Shown piece after piece: positions 45,900 through 57,879 of a DNA stretch of 64,000 bases (its first letter is position 1; every line of letters starts with the position of its first letter). The DNA is from Lithobates sylvaticus (Eukaryota > Chordata > Amphibia > Anura > Ranidae). Position numbers and translations under genes: made by a program. The notes beneath the pieces are model-generated. The model searched no databases. It worked only from the letters and a program-made list of their open reading frames with translations, and was not told where the DNA came from. Location of the stretch: NCBI GenBank assembly GCA_028564925.1, contig CM053026.1, forward strand, positions 603,684,616-603,748,615. The letters are read 5' to 3'.

Positions 45900-46640
45900 T
45901 TAACCGGTTCCTGACCGGCTCACGCAGATATACTGCTGCAGAATGGCTCCCCTGGGTGAAATCCTGTACGGGTACGTCCATTCCTTTAGCGGCCACCAGA
46001 GGGCACGCGCCCGCTACATGGTGCCCCGATGCGAGTGGCCGGGTTTATTCAGTGTCACTGCATGATCATGTGCATGAGCACCACTACGGGGATTTGTGTG
46101 TGTAAACACACAAATCCCTGTGCTGTCAGTAGGAACAAACGATATGGCTCCTCTTCCTAAGTAGGAAAAACAATATGTCTCCTCTCCTAGTCAATCCTAT
46201 CCCCCCCCCCCTCCCAGTTTGAACACTCTGAGGAAACACACAATTAACCCCTTGATCTCCCCTAGTGTTAACCCCTTCCCTGCCAGTGACATAACAGTAA
46301 TCAGTGTATTTTTATAGCACTGATCGCTGTATAAATCCCAAAAAATTGTCAAAGGTCTCAGATCTGTCCGTCGCAATGTCGCAGTACCGCTAAAAATTGC
46401 AGATCACCAACATTACTAGTAAAAAAAATAATAATAATGAAAATGCCATAAATCTTTCCCATAGTTTGTAGACACTATAACTTTTGCACAAACACACAAT
46501 ATATATATTTCTTAACAAAAATATGTAGAATAATTAATATTGGCCTAAACTGATGAAGAAATTATATTATTTTTTTTTAATTTGGGGGTATATTTATTAT
46601 AGCAAAAAGTAAAAAAATAGAAATTTTGAATTTTCTATGA
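45900..46640. repeat. piggyBac-type non-autonomous element, right end missing
   Basis: It starts TTAACCGGTTCCTGACCGGC and contains CAGAATGGCTCCCCTGG, CCTTCCCTGCCAGTGACA and ATCGCTGTATAAATC, shared with the copies at 32.0, 36.5 and 57.9 kb. It runs directly into the Tc1 element at 46.64 kb. Confidence 0.65.
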
Positions 46641-47558
46641 GATTAAGATTTCTATGAGATTAAGGTCTGGAGACTGGCTAAGCCACTCCAGGACCTTAAT
46701 GTGCTTCTTAGAGCCACTCCTTTGTAGCCTTGGCCTTGTTTTGGGTCATTGTTACATAGTGACATAGTAGGTGAGGTTGAAAAAAAGACACAAGTCCATC
46801 AAGTCCAACCTATGTGTGTGATTATGTCAGTATTACATTATATATCCCCCTCATGCTGGAATACCCATCCATGACCCATTTTCAATGCCCTGGTTGAGGG
46901 AAGGAGGTTCTCACCCAAGGTTTGACAGTGTCTCCTTAGCAGAAAAACCATCCCCAAAGCATAAGATTTTACCGTGTATTTGTGGGCCAATTCCTCACTG
47001 TTATGATGATCATTAAAACTGTACGAGGTGAGATCTTCCATGGAGCCCCAGACTGAGGGAGATTGACAGTCATTTTGTGTTTCTTCCATTTGCGAATAAT
47101 CACACCAACTGTTGTCAGCCTCTCACCAAGCTGCTTTGTGATGGTCTTGTAGCCTATTCGAGCCTTGTGTAGGTCTACAATCCTGTTGCTAACATCCTTG
47201 CACAGCTCTTTGGTCTTGCCCATTGTAGTGAGATTGGAATCTGATTGCTTCTGTGGACGGGTGTCTTTTATACAGGTAACAAGCTCCTTTAAGAGAGTGC
47301 TTCTAATCTCAGCTCGTTACCTGTATAGAAGACAACTGGGAGCCAGAAATCTTGCTGATTGATAGGGGATCAAATACTTATTTCATTTATTAAAATGCAA
47401 ATCAATTTATAACTTTTTAAATGCGTTTTTATGGATTTTTTTTGTTATTCTGTCTCTGTTAAAATAAACCTACCATTAAAATTATAGACTGATCATTTAT
47501 TTGTCAGTGGGCAAACGTACAAAATCAGCAGGGGAACAAATACTTTTTCCCTCACTGT
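46640..47558 (-). mobile_element. Tc1-like transposon, degraded, with a nested short repeat
   Basis: The minus-strand 5' end at 47558 is TACAGTGAGGGAAAAAGT. The transposase N-terminus follows from ATG near 47223: [31 protein letters not shown], then [15 protein letters not shown] (helix-turn-helix domain). Later parts survive as LEWP-type remnants in shifted frames near 46.66-46.74 kb, and the central catalytic region is largely missing. A dispersed repeat (46753-46852) interrupts it. Non-functional. Confidence 0.8.
46753..46852. repeat. Short dispersed repeat (TACATAGT...CAAGTCCAACC) inside the Tc1 element
   Basis: The segment with CATAGTAGGTGAGGTTGA and AAGTCCATCAAGTCCAACC interrupts Tc1 sequence that is otherwise continuous (GGGTCATTGT then CATGCTGGAATACC). 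This repeat type is common in amphibian genomes. Its class is not certain. Confidence 0.6.
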
Positions 47559-47701
47559 ATATTGTGTACAGTATTTCTGGCCTTCACATTGCATTTTCCC
47601 TTTCATATTCTTATTTTAGACAATTTAACCTACTGAGCAAGGAGAAAATGTATAAGACCAAGGTGTAAATGGGGCATCTACACGTGGGAGTGAGGTGTAG
47701 G

Positions 47702-48346
47702 CAGGGCGGGTGCAAGCATTTTTGAAACCCTAGGCGAAACCTCATTTTGCCACCCCCTGACTCCACCCCTTTGTCCTGCCTATGTATAACCCACCTTTTT
47801 AATGAAGCGCCCATCAAAAGCAGCCTCACTGGCGCCCATCAAATGCAGCCTCACTGGCGCCCATCAAATGCAGCCTCACTGGCGCCCATCAAATGCAGCC
47901 TCACTGGCGCCCATCAAATGCAGCCTCACTGGCGCCCATCAAATGCAGCCTCACTGGCGCCCATCAAATGCAGCCTCACTGGCGCCCATCAAATGCAGCC
48001 TCACTGGCGCCCATCAAATGCAGCCTCACTGGCGCCCATCAAATGCAGCCTCACGGGCGCCCATCAAATGCAGCCTCACGGGGCGCCCATCAAATGCAGC
48101 CTCAACGGCTCCCATCAATGAATGTTTGCTTGCTTCCATTCATTTGGGGTCGGGACACACACACAGTCCTCCGCCGCTGCTGTGCCTCTGACACTATGTG
48201 CGATTGGAGCAGCGACTGCCTGCTGATGCTGAGACTTGGTTGGTTGCTGCAGAGAGAAAAGAGTAGGAACACCAGTGGCCGGGTGCCCTAGGCAGCAGTG
48301 CGCCCTAGGCCACTGCCTAATTTGCCTAGTGGTAGCACCGGCCCTG
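47702..48346. mobile_element. Non-autonomous hAT element built around a minisatellite
   Basis: The ends CAGGGCGGGTGC and GCACCGGCCCTG are flanked by an exact 8-bp duplication GGTGTAGG (47694-47701 and 48347-48354). Nearly half of the 645 bp is a 25-bp tandem array. No transposase. Lies in TMEM144 intron 2. Confidence 0.88.
47811..48120. repeat. 25-bp minisatellite
   Basis: About 12 near-identical units of GCGCCCATCAAATGCAGCC + TCACTG. Because 25 is not divisible by three and the unit lacks stops, all three + frames stay open across it. These frames are not genes. Confidence 0.93.
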
Positions 48347-48354
48347 GGTGTAGG

Positions 48355-49138
48355 CTTTAACAAACATACTATGCTGTCAGAGGACCCAGCATTATGCTGC
48401 AGAATTAATCTGGTGTGAAATAAAGCCGATGTTAGTATAGATTTCTTTCATTTAGGGATCACACAAGCTGGGATACAAACCAGTTTTTATCCCGAAGGGG
48501 TTTTAAATGCATCCTTTCTGTTGCTAAAGCCAAACCCTGTGGGGGAGGTGCAAATGAACATCACAATCTCCACTACTCCAATGACAGAATGTAAACAATG
48601 CAGGACATTTTCAGATTGTGTGTGTCTTTGTGTGTGTAATAGGAGATTTGACTCATTAGTGTACTTTTTAGAGATTTTTTTTGCCCACTTTTATTCATCC
48701 AAGACTTAGAAGTAACACAAGGTTCTACCCTCGCAGGGTTTATTCAGTGTAACAAAGAGCACAAATCTCTCAGACTCTTGGCTTTTTGTGTACCGCTCTG
48801 TCTATTTCTTCCTTAAAGTGGTTGTAAACCCTTTAAAAAAATTCCAAAAAAAAGAAAAAGCTCTGGGTGGCACTGGATGGACAATTCTGTAGATTGTATG
48901 TACTGATTGCCTATACTGTCAGGTGTCTGATCTACTGTTTGACACCCCTTCCTTTCCACATGTTCACTTTTAAAGATTGGTGGCCAGTGACCCTGTCTAG
49001 AGCTTGAATTTGCACAAGGCTTTTGTGGATTTTAGTTACGTTAATCTGGATAAATGTAAAAGTATCTTTCACCTTTTTTAGTAACTCTTGCATTTAAATA
49101 TCACTTTAACACAATAATGCAGTTTCAGAAATGATTTA
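48355..49138. other. Unassigned intron sequence
   Basis: Part of TMEM144 intron 2. It includes a (TG)-rich stretch near 48.62 kb. No supported feature. Confidence 0.4.
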
Positions 49139-49736
49139 AGCCCCATACACACTATTAGATTTTCTGCAGATTCTTGTCTTTAGATTTACCAAAACCATAA
49201 TATGAGGTCAAACCATAATGCCGCGTACACACGGTCGGAATTCTCGTCGGAAAAAGCTCTGATGGTGCTCCCGTCGGAATTCCGACGGAATTTCGCTCAA
49301 ACTGTCTTGCCTACACACGGTCACACCAAATTCCGACGGTCTGTAACACAGCGGCATAAAACACGTTCGACAGCACTATAAAAGGGAAGTTTATGCGTCT
49401 AATTGTTTCCGAGCATGCGTCGGAATTTTGCGTGTCCGAATTGCATACACACGATCGGAAAATCCGATGGAAAGGTTTTCCATCGGAAAAATTGAGAACA
49501 GGTTCTCAATCCAAAGTCCATCGGGAATTCCTACAGAAAAAGACCGATGGGCATATACACGGTCGGAAAATCCGTTGAAAAGCTCCCATTGGACTGTTTC
49601 CATCAGAAATTCTGACCGTGTGTACGCGGCATAAGAGTTTTAATTTGTATGCAATCAGGCAGGCCCTTGCACTACATGGTTTTGGTAAATTTGAAGACAA
49701 AAATCTGCAGAATATCTAATAGTGTGTATGGGGTCA
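49139..49736. repeat. Short TIR element, split by a Harbinger-like MITE
   Basis: The outer ends AGCCCCATACACACTATTAG and CTAATAGTGTGTATGGGGT are inverted repeats that extend inward through ATTTACCAAAACCAT. A fragment of the same element (inverse orientation, without the insertion) is at 55615-55762. Confidence 0.7.
49216..49634. repeat. Harbinger-like MITE, GTACACACGGTCGG family, copy 4 (nested)
   Basis: Element 49219-49631 has ends TGCCGCGTACACACGGTC and GACCGTGTGTACGCGGCA and is flanked by TAA on both sides. It sits inside another TIR element whose uninterrupted relative at 55.66 kb shows the empty site. Confidence 0.88.
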
Positions 49737-50343
49737 TAGTTCCATCAGGTGCATACATCAATTTTGACTTTTTCATTTATTTTTTTTCCTGTTTTATTTT
49801 AATTTGATCTAAATATATTAGCACATACCTATTTTGTTACCACATAATATATAAGTAGTCTTCAGGTTTGCATTTTTTTAAATAAATTGTATCCTTATTT
49901 TTTTTCCCTGTCATTTATCCTGGCAGTGATTTAAACCGTACTCCCCAGAAAAGTGTTTTTATGAAATTTACTAATCCTAAATCCTCCAGAGTGTGAAGAT
50001 AAGGGGATTAGACTGGTAACACTGACACACTTTTATTTTAAATCCTAAGACTTATTTTAGTATTTTAGTATAAAAATACATGCCCTGAAAGCAAATTATT
50101 GGCTTTACATTGCTATGCGATTGCATTTACAGCTACATGGTAATAAACAAACAATCTAAAACGAAAGGCATGTCAGCAGATTCATTATCATTCTTGAAAA
50201 AGACTGCTGACGATTGCAGCAAAACCACATACTGTATGTGTTATTTGTTTTTTTTTGTACCTGTAGTAGGGTAAAGAAACAATAATATGTTTTTTTTTTC
50301 CTGTGTCCTAAACGCACTCTGAATTTGACGCAGACTGGTGCTG

Positions 50344-50699
50344 TAGTGTCCGTTCACACCTGAGCGTACTGGAATCGTGGGCGGAATCACGCGATTTTTG
50401 CCTCTGATTCCAGAATTGTGGCAAAACACGGGACATGTTTATTTCTTAATGGCACCCCAAACGCGGTGTGATTTTGCAGCGACAAAACGCGTTTAAATTG
50501 TGGCAAAAATCACAATGCCAAACACTCCTGGCTCTGTGCCAAGATTTGGTGCATGAGCTTCTTTGCAGCATTTTTAGAGTGGAGGGAGGCACATTCAAAT
50601 GAATGGTGCCACTCCAAAAAACGCACCACAAAAACATTTAAAAAAAACGCTGTGCAGCAGCTGTTGGCTGCACTATGCTTAGGTGTAAATGGAGCCTTA
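50344..50699. repeat. Short TIR element, TTCACACCT family
   Basis: The left end GTCCGTTCACACCTGAGCG and the right end TTAGGTGTAAATGGAGCC are diverged inverted repeats. The interior has GCGTTTAAATTGTGG and TGTGGCAAAA phrases in both orientations. No target duplication could be fixed. Confidence 0.5.
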
Positions 50700-50868
50700 G
50701 TCCCCTTTTACGCTACCGCAACTTCAGTCGTGCGTTTTTACCACGTTATACATACAATGTATCTTTTTTAGAGTAGGCACAGTACTCAGTACACAGAGTA
50801 GTGATCACTGTGATTGGCCAGTCACAGGGATCACATGATTGGGAATACTTCCTCCCGGCTCCCGATCC

Positions 50869-51275
50869 TTAGACCCCTTTCACACTGGGGTGGTTTTCAG
50901 GTGCTTTAGCGCTAGAAATAGCCTCTGCTAAGAGCCTGAAAACCGCCTCCCATTCACTGCAGTTTGACTTTTCACACTCAGGCTGTGCGCTAGCGGGACG
51001 TTACCAAAAGTCCTGCAATCAACATCTTTAGGGCGGGTTTGGGAGCGCTGTATTTAATGCTCCCAAAACGCCCTGCCCATTGCAATGAATGGGCAGCGCA
51101 TCCAAATCTCCTTTAAAATCGATTTGAAAGCTCTGGAAAACGGGAGTTTTTAACCTTTTTTTGGGGGGGGGGTAAAACCGGCCCGCTATTGGCTTAAAAG
51201 GGCTGCAAAAGTGCCGCTAAAATGAACGGTGCTTTAGCGCGAATTTCAGGTGCTGTCAGTGTAAAAGGGATCTTA
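50869..51275. repeat. Harbinger-like MITE, CCCTTTCACACTG family, copy 3
   Basis: Element 50872-51272 is flanked by TTA on both sides. Ends GACCCCTTTCACACTGGGG and CAGTGTAAAAGGGATC. Same family as 2618 and 34206. Confidence 0.8.
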
Positions 51276-51873
51276 GTGCGAGACCAGGAGCTGTCGGTGA
51301 CCAGTGTTGGCCTCAGTGGGAGGAATAGTACCCCATCATTGGCGTCAGTGGGAAGAATGGTGCCCCATTGTCGGTGTCCACGGCAGGTACTATGTCCGAC
51401 TGGCCACAGTTTGGAGACTGCTGCTCTAAGCCATAGAGAATTCAATGCACTTTGTCTTCCAGTTTCCTGTGTCTGTTTGCTTTATGAAAGCTTGGAAAGC
51501 AGTACAGCAATGGCCACCCACTGCAAAGATAAAAAATGAAATCCACATATTCTCCAAACTACTGGATTTTAATTCTAAATATCATAGCCTCATTTGACAC
51601 ATTCAAAGTCAAATCTAATGGCAATTGACTACTTTTATAGTATGATCCATGTATTGGAACATGTAATGTAAATTAGACATGTGCAATTTGCTTAGTTCCG
51701 AATTAGTTTTTTAATGAATTTTGACAAATTTAGTTCCGGATTTAGAATTTTTGGAAATTGGGAATTTCGTAAATTTGGATGTTCGGAAATTCTAAATTTC
51801 GGAAATTTGCAAATCCAAAAATAAGAATGAAAATCTGAACATTCAAAAGCATAAATAAAAAACTGATAATTGG
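51276..51873. other. Intron spacer with two repeat remnants
   Basis: 51280-51440 resembles the hAT-like element at 45383 in reverse (CAGTGTTGGCCTCAGTGG, CCACAGTTTGGAGACTGC). 51675-51830 is a degenerate remnant with TTCCGAATTAG and repeated GGAAATT phrases. Confidence 0.45.
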
Positions 51874-52814
51874 CATGTGCGTATGTATTCACACCCTTTG
51901 TTATGAAGCCCATTAAAGCTCTGGTGCAACCAAGTACCTTCAAAAGTCACATAATTAGTGAAAAGATGTCAACCTGTGTGCAATTTAAGTGTCACATGAT
52001 CTGTCATTACATATATACACACCCTTTTGAAAGGCCCCAGAGGCTGCAACACCTAAGCAATAGGCACCACTAACCAAACACTGCCATGAAGACCAAGGAA
52101 CTCTCCAAACAAGTAAGGGACAATGTTGTTAAGAAGTACAAGTCAGGGTTAGGTTATAAAAAAAAATATCCAAATCTTTGATGATCCCTAGGAGCAACAA
52201 CAAATTTATCGTAACTAAATGGAAAGAACATGGCACAACAGCAAACCTGCCAAGAGACGGCCGCACACCAAAACTCACGGACCGGGCAAGGAGGGCATTA
52301 ATCGGAGAGGCAGCACAGAGACTTAGGGTAACCCTGGAGGAGCTGCAAAGTTCCACAGCACACACTGGAGTATCTGTATATAGGATAAGACGTACGGTCC
52401 ATAGAGTTGGCTTTATGGCAGAGTGGCCAGAAGAAAGTCATTACTTTCAGCAAAAAACAAAATGGCACATTTTGAATTTGCGAAAAGGCATGTGGGAGAC
52501 TCCCAAAACGTATGGCGGAAGGTGCTCTGGTCTGATGAGACAAACATTTTACTTTTTGGCCATCAAAGAAAACGCTATGTCTGGCGAAAACCCAACGCAT
52601 TACATCACCCAAAGAACACCATCCTGTTTTTCAGTAGTCGGGACTGGCAAACTGGTCAGAGTTGAGGGAAATATGTATGGTGCTAAATACAGGGATATTC
52701 TTGAGCAAAACCTGTACCACTCTGTGTGTGATTTGAGGCTCGAACGGAGGTTCACCTCCCAGCAGGACAATGGCCCCAAACACACTGCTAAAGCAACACT
52801 TGAGTGGTTTAAGT

Positions 52815-53925
52815 TAGGGGTTCACCGAATGGGTTTTTTGGTGCCGAAAACCGATACCGAAAATGACTGTTTTTAAAAAATATTTTCATACAGGAGATGG
52901 TCAGAGACTGGGGTCATGGTACGGGAGATGGTCAGAGACTGCGGACATGCTACATGAGATCAATGCAGCCTCACCAGTTCCCCTCAGATGCAGCCTGCCT
53001 GATAAAAAAATTCATGCACAATGTTTTCCATGTGTTCCAATTTCCAGTGCGGAAACTGACTGCATGGTGTGTACTAGAGCCTTTGGAATACATGGAAAAC
53101 ACTGCATGCATTTTGTATCCTTCCAACAGACTTCTATTGGGAATGATCATATTGTTACCTCCCACTAGCAATAACAACTTAACCCTTCCCCATTCTATCA
53201 CATGGCAATAAAAACCTAGCTGGTCAAAATATAGATTAATATTATTTGTTTTTATATGGCCAATAAAGGGAGTACAGCCATTGGCCTGTGACCTGGTTTT
53301 ATATAGCATGGCTACATTCACACAAGCGTCCATAGGTGGATAGTTTGCCGTGTTCAGAGGCGAAAAAATTACTCTTCATAGCACTGTGGGCACATAAAAC
53401 TTGTGGATTAGCTTGCCCTGAGCACACGCTGTTCCCCTCATGCAGCTTGCCTGTTCCCCCTCATGCAGATTGCCAGTGTCTGAATGCAGCCTCGCCTGTG
53501 CCCGGACCAGAGCGGAGATCTCCGTGTGTCCTGGAGCTGTGAATTGAATTGCCCAGGCGGCTGCAGTAACCATGTCCTGCCTCCTGTAATCACGTAATGC
53601 TGATTCAATGTCTCGCCATTGGATCAGTGTGCCGTCTGTCACAGGAGGCGGGACATTGTTACTGCAGTTGCACAGGCAATTCAATTCACAGCTCCAGGAC
53701 ACAGTGATCGCCGCTCTGTGGGGAGGAAGGGAGGAGAGGAGGAGGGAGGACTGGGGCGAGCCAGGAAGATGCCCCCGCAATAGGCGGCACCAGGGGGCGG
53801 AGGCCCGCCCAGGCCCCGTCCCCATTTTCGGCCCCATTATCTGCAAAATTTTCCTTTCGGCAATGTCCCGAAAACACCATGTTCGGCCAATATGTTTCGG
53901 CGGCCAAAATTTCGGTGCATACCTA
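52815..53925. mobile_element. Non-autonomous hAT element nested in the Tc1 transposon
   Basis: Ends TAGGGGTTCACCGAA and TTCGGTGCATACCTA. The 8-bp target copies are GTTTAAGT (52807-52814) and GTTTAAGG (53926-53933), one difference. The interior lacks a transposase and carries a large hairpin (53516-53703) and a short tandem duplication of GGAGATGGTCAGAGACTG. Confidence 0.85.
53516..53703. repeat. Inverted repeat with about 65-bp arms in the nested hAT element
   Basis: The left arm has TCCTGGAGCTGTGAATTGAA through GTCCTGCCTCCTGT, and the right arm carries the reverse complement (ACAGGAGGCGGGAC to TTCACAGCTCCAGGA). Arms are separated by about 55 bases. Confidence 0.8.
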
Positions 53926-54370
53926 GTTTAAGGGGAAACATGTAATTGTGTTGGAATGGCCTAGTCAAAACCCAGACCTCAATCCAATAGAAAATCTGTG
54001 GTCAGACTTAAACAAGTGCAAACTATCCAACTTGAAGGAGCTGGAGCAGTTTTGCAAGGAGGAATGGGCAAAAATCCCAGTGGTAAGATGTGGCAAGCTC
54101 ATAGAGACTTATCCAAAGTCTTGTGATAGTTGTGATAGCCACAAAAGGTGGCTCTACAACGTATTGACTTTAGGGGGTGATTAGTTATGCACATTGACTT
54201 ATTCTGTTATTTTGTCCTCGTTGTTTGCTTTACAAAAAAAATTAAAATCTTCAAAGTTGTGGACATGTTCTGTAAATTAAATTATGCAAATCCTCAAACA
54301 ATCCATGTTAATTCCAGGTTGTGAGGCAACAAAACACGAAAAATGCCAAGAAGGGGTGAATACTTTTCAC

Positions 54371-54958
54371 CCCCGCCAATACTCCAGCCTAATAAAAGCA
54401 GCTTAAAAAATGCACCTAATGCAGCGTATTACATAGGCTTTTGTGCTGATTTTGGAGAATTTTAACGGTCTCCTAGCTGACTGCCCTCCTTTATTGTCTG
54501 CATGCGCTTTTAGGTATTTTAAATCGTTTGATCATTTATGGATTGCTTTGGCCAGAATGTTAATTTATTCTGGCCATTAGAATGATTGAACGCTCTGCCT
54601 AAAAAGCTGCCTCCCTGAAGGCGCTGGTGATAGTGGTGTTGTGTGTTTTTAATTTTTTGGGGTGTGTAGGCACTTCTCCTCTTATATGCCTATAAATGCT
54701 TATTTGTGCATAGATACATAGGCTAACATATAGGTGCTTTTACAGGCTGGAACTCCTTTTAAAAAAAAGTTTTTTGAGGCCTAAAGGTAAACCACTACAT
54801 AGAAGCATGCCAGGTACGCCAAGGCATTTCAGTGTAAGAAGGCTTAAAGTGATTGTAAAGGCTCCTTTTAAAATAAATAAATAACAAACATGTTATACTT
54901 ACTTCCTCTGTGCAGTTGGTTTTGCACAGAGCAGGCCGGATCCTTTACAACTTCTTTA
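54371..54958. other. Intron sequence with a partial TTAA-type element
   Basis: Around 54845-54950 a fragment (AAAGTGATTGTAAAGGC, ATACTTACTTCCTCTGTGCAG) belongs to the family at 35690. Otherwise unassigned. Confidence 0.45.
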
Positions 54959-55217
54959 AGGCTGGGTTCACACTAGTGCGAATTGGATGCGTGTTTCTCT
55001 GCATCCAATTTGGATGTCAAGAGAGTGTGCCCGGCTCTCAATTGAGCTGGTTCACACATCTCTGTGGCGGCCTCAGAGCGGATTGCACAGGGGTCCTGTG
55101 TGTCTTTGGCTCCGTTTTCAGGTCCAAATTCAGGCAAAAATTGGAGAAATGGAGGACAGGGACACACCGGACCCCTGCTGTGAGCTGCGTCCGCACTAAG
55201 TGTGAACCCAGCCTTAA
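54956..55217. repeat. Short TIR element, GGGTTCACACTA family
   Basis: Element 54959-55214 has ends AGGCTGGGTTCACACTAG and CTAAGTGTGAACCCAGCCT. It is bordered by TTA on the left and TAA on the right, again suggesting a Harbinger-type insertion. TMEM144 intron 2, 180 bases upstream of the third coding exon. Confidence 0.7.
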
Positions 55218-55559
<342 letters not shown>

Positions 55560-55614
55560 TAGCATGTGTAATCCTATGTATGGCAGGCATTATACACTTT
55601 TCTTATTCAATGTT

Positions 55615-55762
55615 CTTTAGGTTTACATTCAATTATTGTAATGCAAGGGCCTGCCTGATTGCATACAAATTGAAAGTGTTTAGGTTTGACCTCATATTAT
55701 ATGTATTTGGTAAAGCTAAAGGAAAGTTGTACAAGAAAATAATATAATGTATGGCCAGCCTT
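55615..55762. repeat. Fragment of the TIR element seen at 49139-49736, uninterrupted
   Basis: In reverse orientation it contains AGGTTTGACCTCATATTAT, CATACAAATTGAAAG and GCCTGCCTGATTGC, which are contiguous here but separated by the nested MITE at 49.2-49.6 kb. Confidence 0.75.
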
Positions 55763-55969
55763 AGACGGGTGAGGGAGGGGCAGCACTCTCAGTCAGGTGT
55801 CTGGCCTTCACATGTGCTGAAAAGGAATATGTTGAATGGAGGAAAGAGCAGAGAGATACCCTTATCAATCTGTTGCTGGTACTTCACTGCCCATTCACAG
55901 GCTGGGGGCAGGGAGGTGACCTCACCTTGTTGCCTAACTGAAGCAGACAAAAGTCAGGACACCAACCTA

Positions 55970-57620
55970 GCTCAGCGAAGCTGGCCCCCCTACAATCAGC
56001 ACAAATAAAAACTCAAGTGTGTTTCTTTAGTGCTACTTTTGTGCTGTTTTGTGCTGCTAAAATTTACATTTGTGCTGCTTTTGTTTTTAAGATATTAGCA
56101 ATTTTTTTTTCCAGACTATGACATCACTCAGCCCCCCTACAACAGCCAAAAGGCACAAAACTGGTCTCGTTGGTTAGTGCTACGTTTGTGCTGTTTTGTG
56201 CTGCTAACATTTCTGTTCTATCTTTTGTCGTTTTTGCGTTATTAATGATTTATTAAAGGTCACTCAGCCCCCCTACAACATCCAAATGACACAAAACTGG
56301 TCTTGTTAGTTAGTGCTACATTTGTGCTGGTTTGTGCTGCTAACATTTTTATTTGTGCTGTTATGGTTTTTAAGTTATAACAGTTTATTTATTTTTTTTT
56401 TCAAACCCCACTCACTTTTCCGCCCTACAATTAGCACAAATAAAAACTCAAGTGTGTTTCTTTAGTGCTATGTTTGTGCTGTTTTGTGCCATAAAAATTT
56501 ACATTTGTGCTGCTTTTATTTTTAAGATATTGGCTTTTTTTTTTCCTATACTATGACATCACCTAGCCCCCCTATAACAGCCAAATGGCACGAAACTGGT
56601 CTCATTGGTTAGTGCTATGTTTGTGCTGTTTTGTGCTGCTAAAATTTCTGTTCTATCTTTTGTCGTTTTTGCGTTATTTAATGATTTATTAAAGGTCACC
56701 AAAGGTCACTTAGCCCCCCTACAACAACCAAATGACACGAAACTGGTTTTGTTGGTTAGTGCTACGTTTGTGCTGGTTTGTGCTGCTAACATTTTTATTT
56801 GTGCTGTTATGGTTTTTAAGTTATAACAGCTTGTTTATATTTGATAACACCCCACCCATTTTGCACCCCATGTTATTAAATCTTAAAAACAAACATACAA
56901 TTTGTTAGTGCTACGTTTGTGCTTTTTTGTCATAAAAAAAAATTATGCTGCTTTTATTTTTAAAATAATAGCAATTATTTATTTTCCAGACAATGACATC
57001 ACCCCGCCCTCCTGTCACGTACCTAGTTAGCGAGCTCCTGGTTAGACAGCAGCCATGGGAGCACAGCGAGGTATGAGTGCCTGTGATCAGTCCAGTAGAC
57101 TGCGTGGTGGCAGCAGTCAGCAGGTGGATGTGGCAGCAGAACCGGCTGGTGGCAGATGAGCTGGCACTAGCTGTGTGAAGTTGGCACCCCCATATTCATG
57201 TGTGCCGCATTTGTGCTGATTTGTGCCGCAAAAATGAGCATTTGTGCCGGTTCAGTTTCTGAGATATTGTGCGTTATAGTTGCTGAAACCCCGCTACTTT
57301 ACACCCCATGTTGCTGAATTGTTAAAAACAAACACGCCATTCGTTTGTGCCGCATTTGTGCTGGTTTGTGCTGCAAAAAAAAAAAAAACGTTTGTGCCGC
57401 TTTGGTTTCGGAGATATTGTGCGTTATAGTTGCTTAAACCCGCGCACTTTGCACCCCATGTTGTTGAATTTTAAAAACAAACGCACCATTCGTTTGTGCC
57501 GCATGTGTGCTGGTTTGTGCCGCAAAAATAAACTTTTGTGCCGCTTTGGTTTCGGAGATATTGTGCGTTATATGTTGCCAAACTACACTGACTTTACACC
57601 TCGTTATTAAATCTTACATA
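55970..57620. repeat. Satellite-like array of about 148-bp units
   Basis: Roughly eleven head-to-tail units marked by GTGCTACGTTTGTGCTG + TTTTGTGCTGC recur at about 56028, 56178, 56313, 56465, 56610, 56757, 56908, 57207, 57345 and 57495. Many units carry CCCCCCTACAACA and AAACTGGTCTCGTTGG. The last three are a diverged subtype with GAGATATTGTGCGTTATA. The array begins with GCTCAGCGAAGCTGGCCC, which returns in inverse orientation at 59300. It is in TMEM144 intron 3. Confidence 0.85.
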
Positions 57621-57879
57621 CAGATCCTATACTCAGCTTGGGTTTCCTTTAATATAATGCTCCTCCCACTGTAACGGGCACTGCACTTCATACTGTACCC
57701 TGGTAAAGGCATGACCATTGTAGAGCCAATAATTGCCAGACCAACCCCAGACTCCCTCCCGCCCGTACCATTAAATCCCATTAATGGAGACCACACCATA
57801 AATGGAGTGAAAAATTGGCTGTAGGAGCATCTTTATTAACGAATAAACTTAAATGAACATAAACCGTAAAAAGCATTTA

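Larger units (their letters stand above)
51874..54370 (+). mobile_element. Tc1-like transposon, split by a hAT element
   Basis: Ends are CATGTGCGTATGTATTCAC and GGTGAATACTTTTCAC (imperfect inverted). The transposase region begins near ATG 52084 (KTKELSKQVRD), and further blocks are SDETNILLFG with the first catalytic Asp (about 52.54 kb), QDNGPKHTAKATLEWF with the second (about 52.77 kb) and LEWPSQNPDLNPIENLW with the Glu (about 53.96 kb), the DD34E set of Tc1. The blocks lie in different frames, with several frameshifts and the hAT insertion, so it is dead. TMEM144 intron 2, same strand as the gene. Confidence 0.85.

Noticed and set aside
47747-48291. Three overlapping long open frames on the + strand
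   Set aside because: They are frames of a stop-free 25-bp minisatellite; no start context, domain or splice signals.
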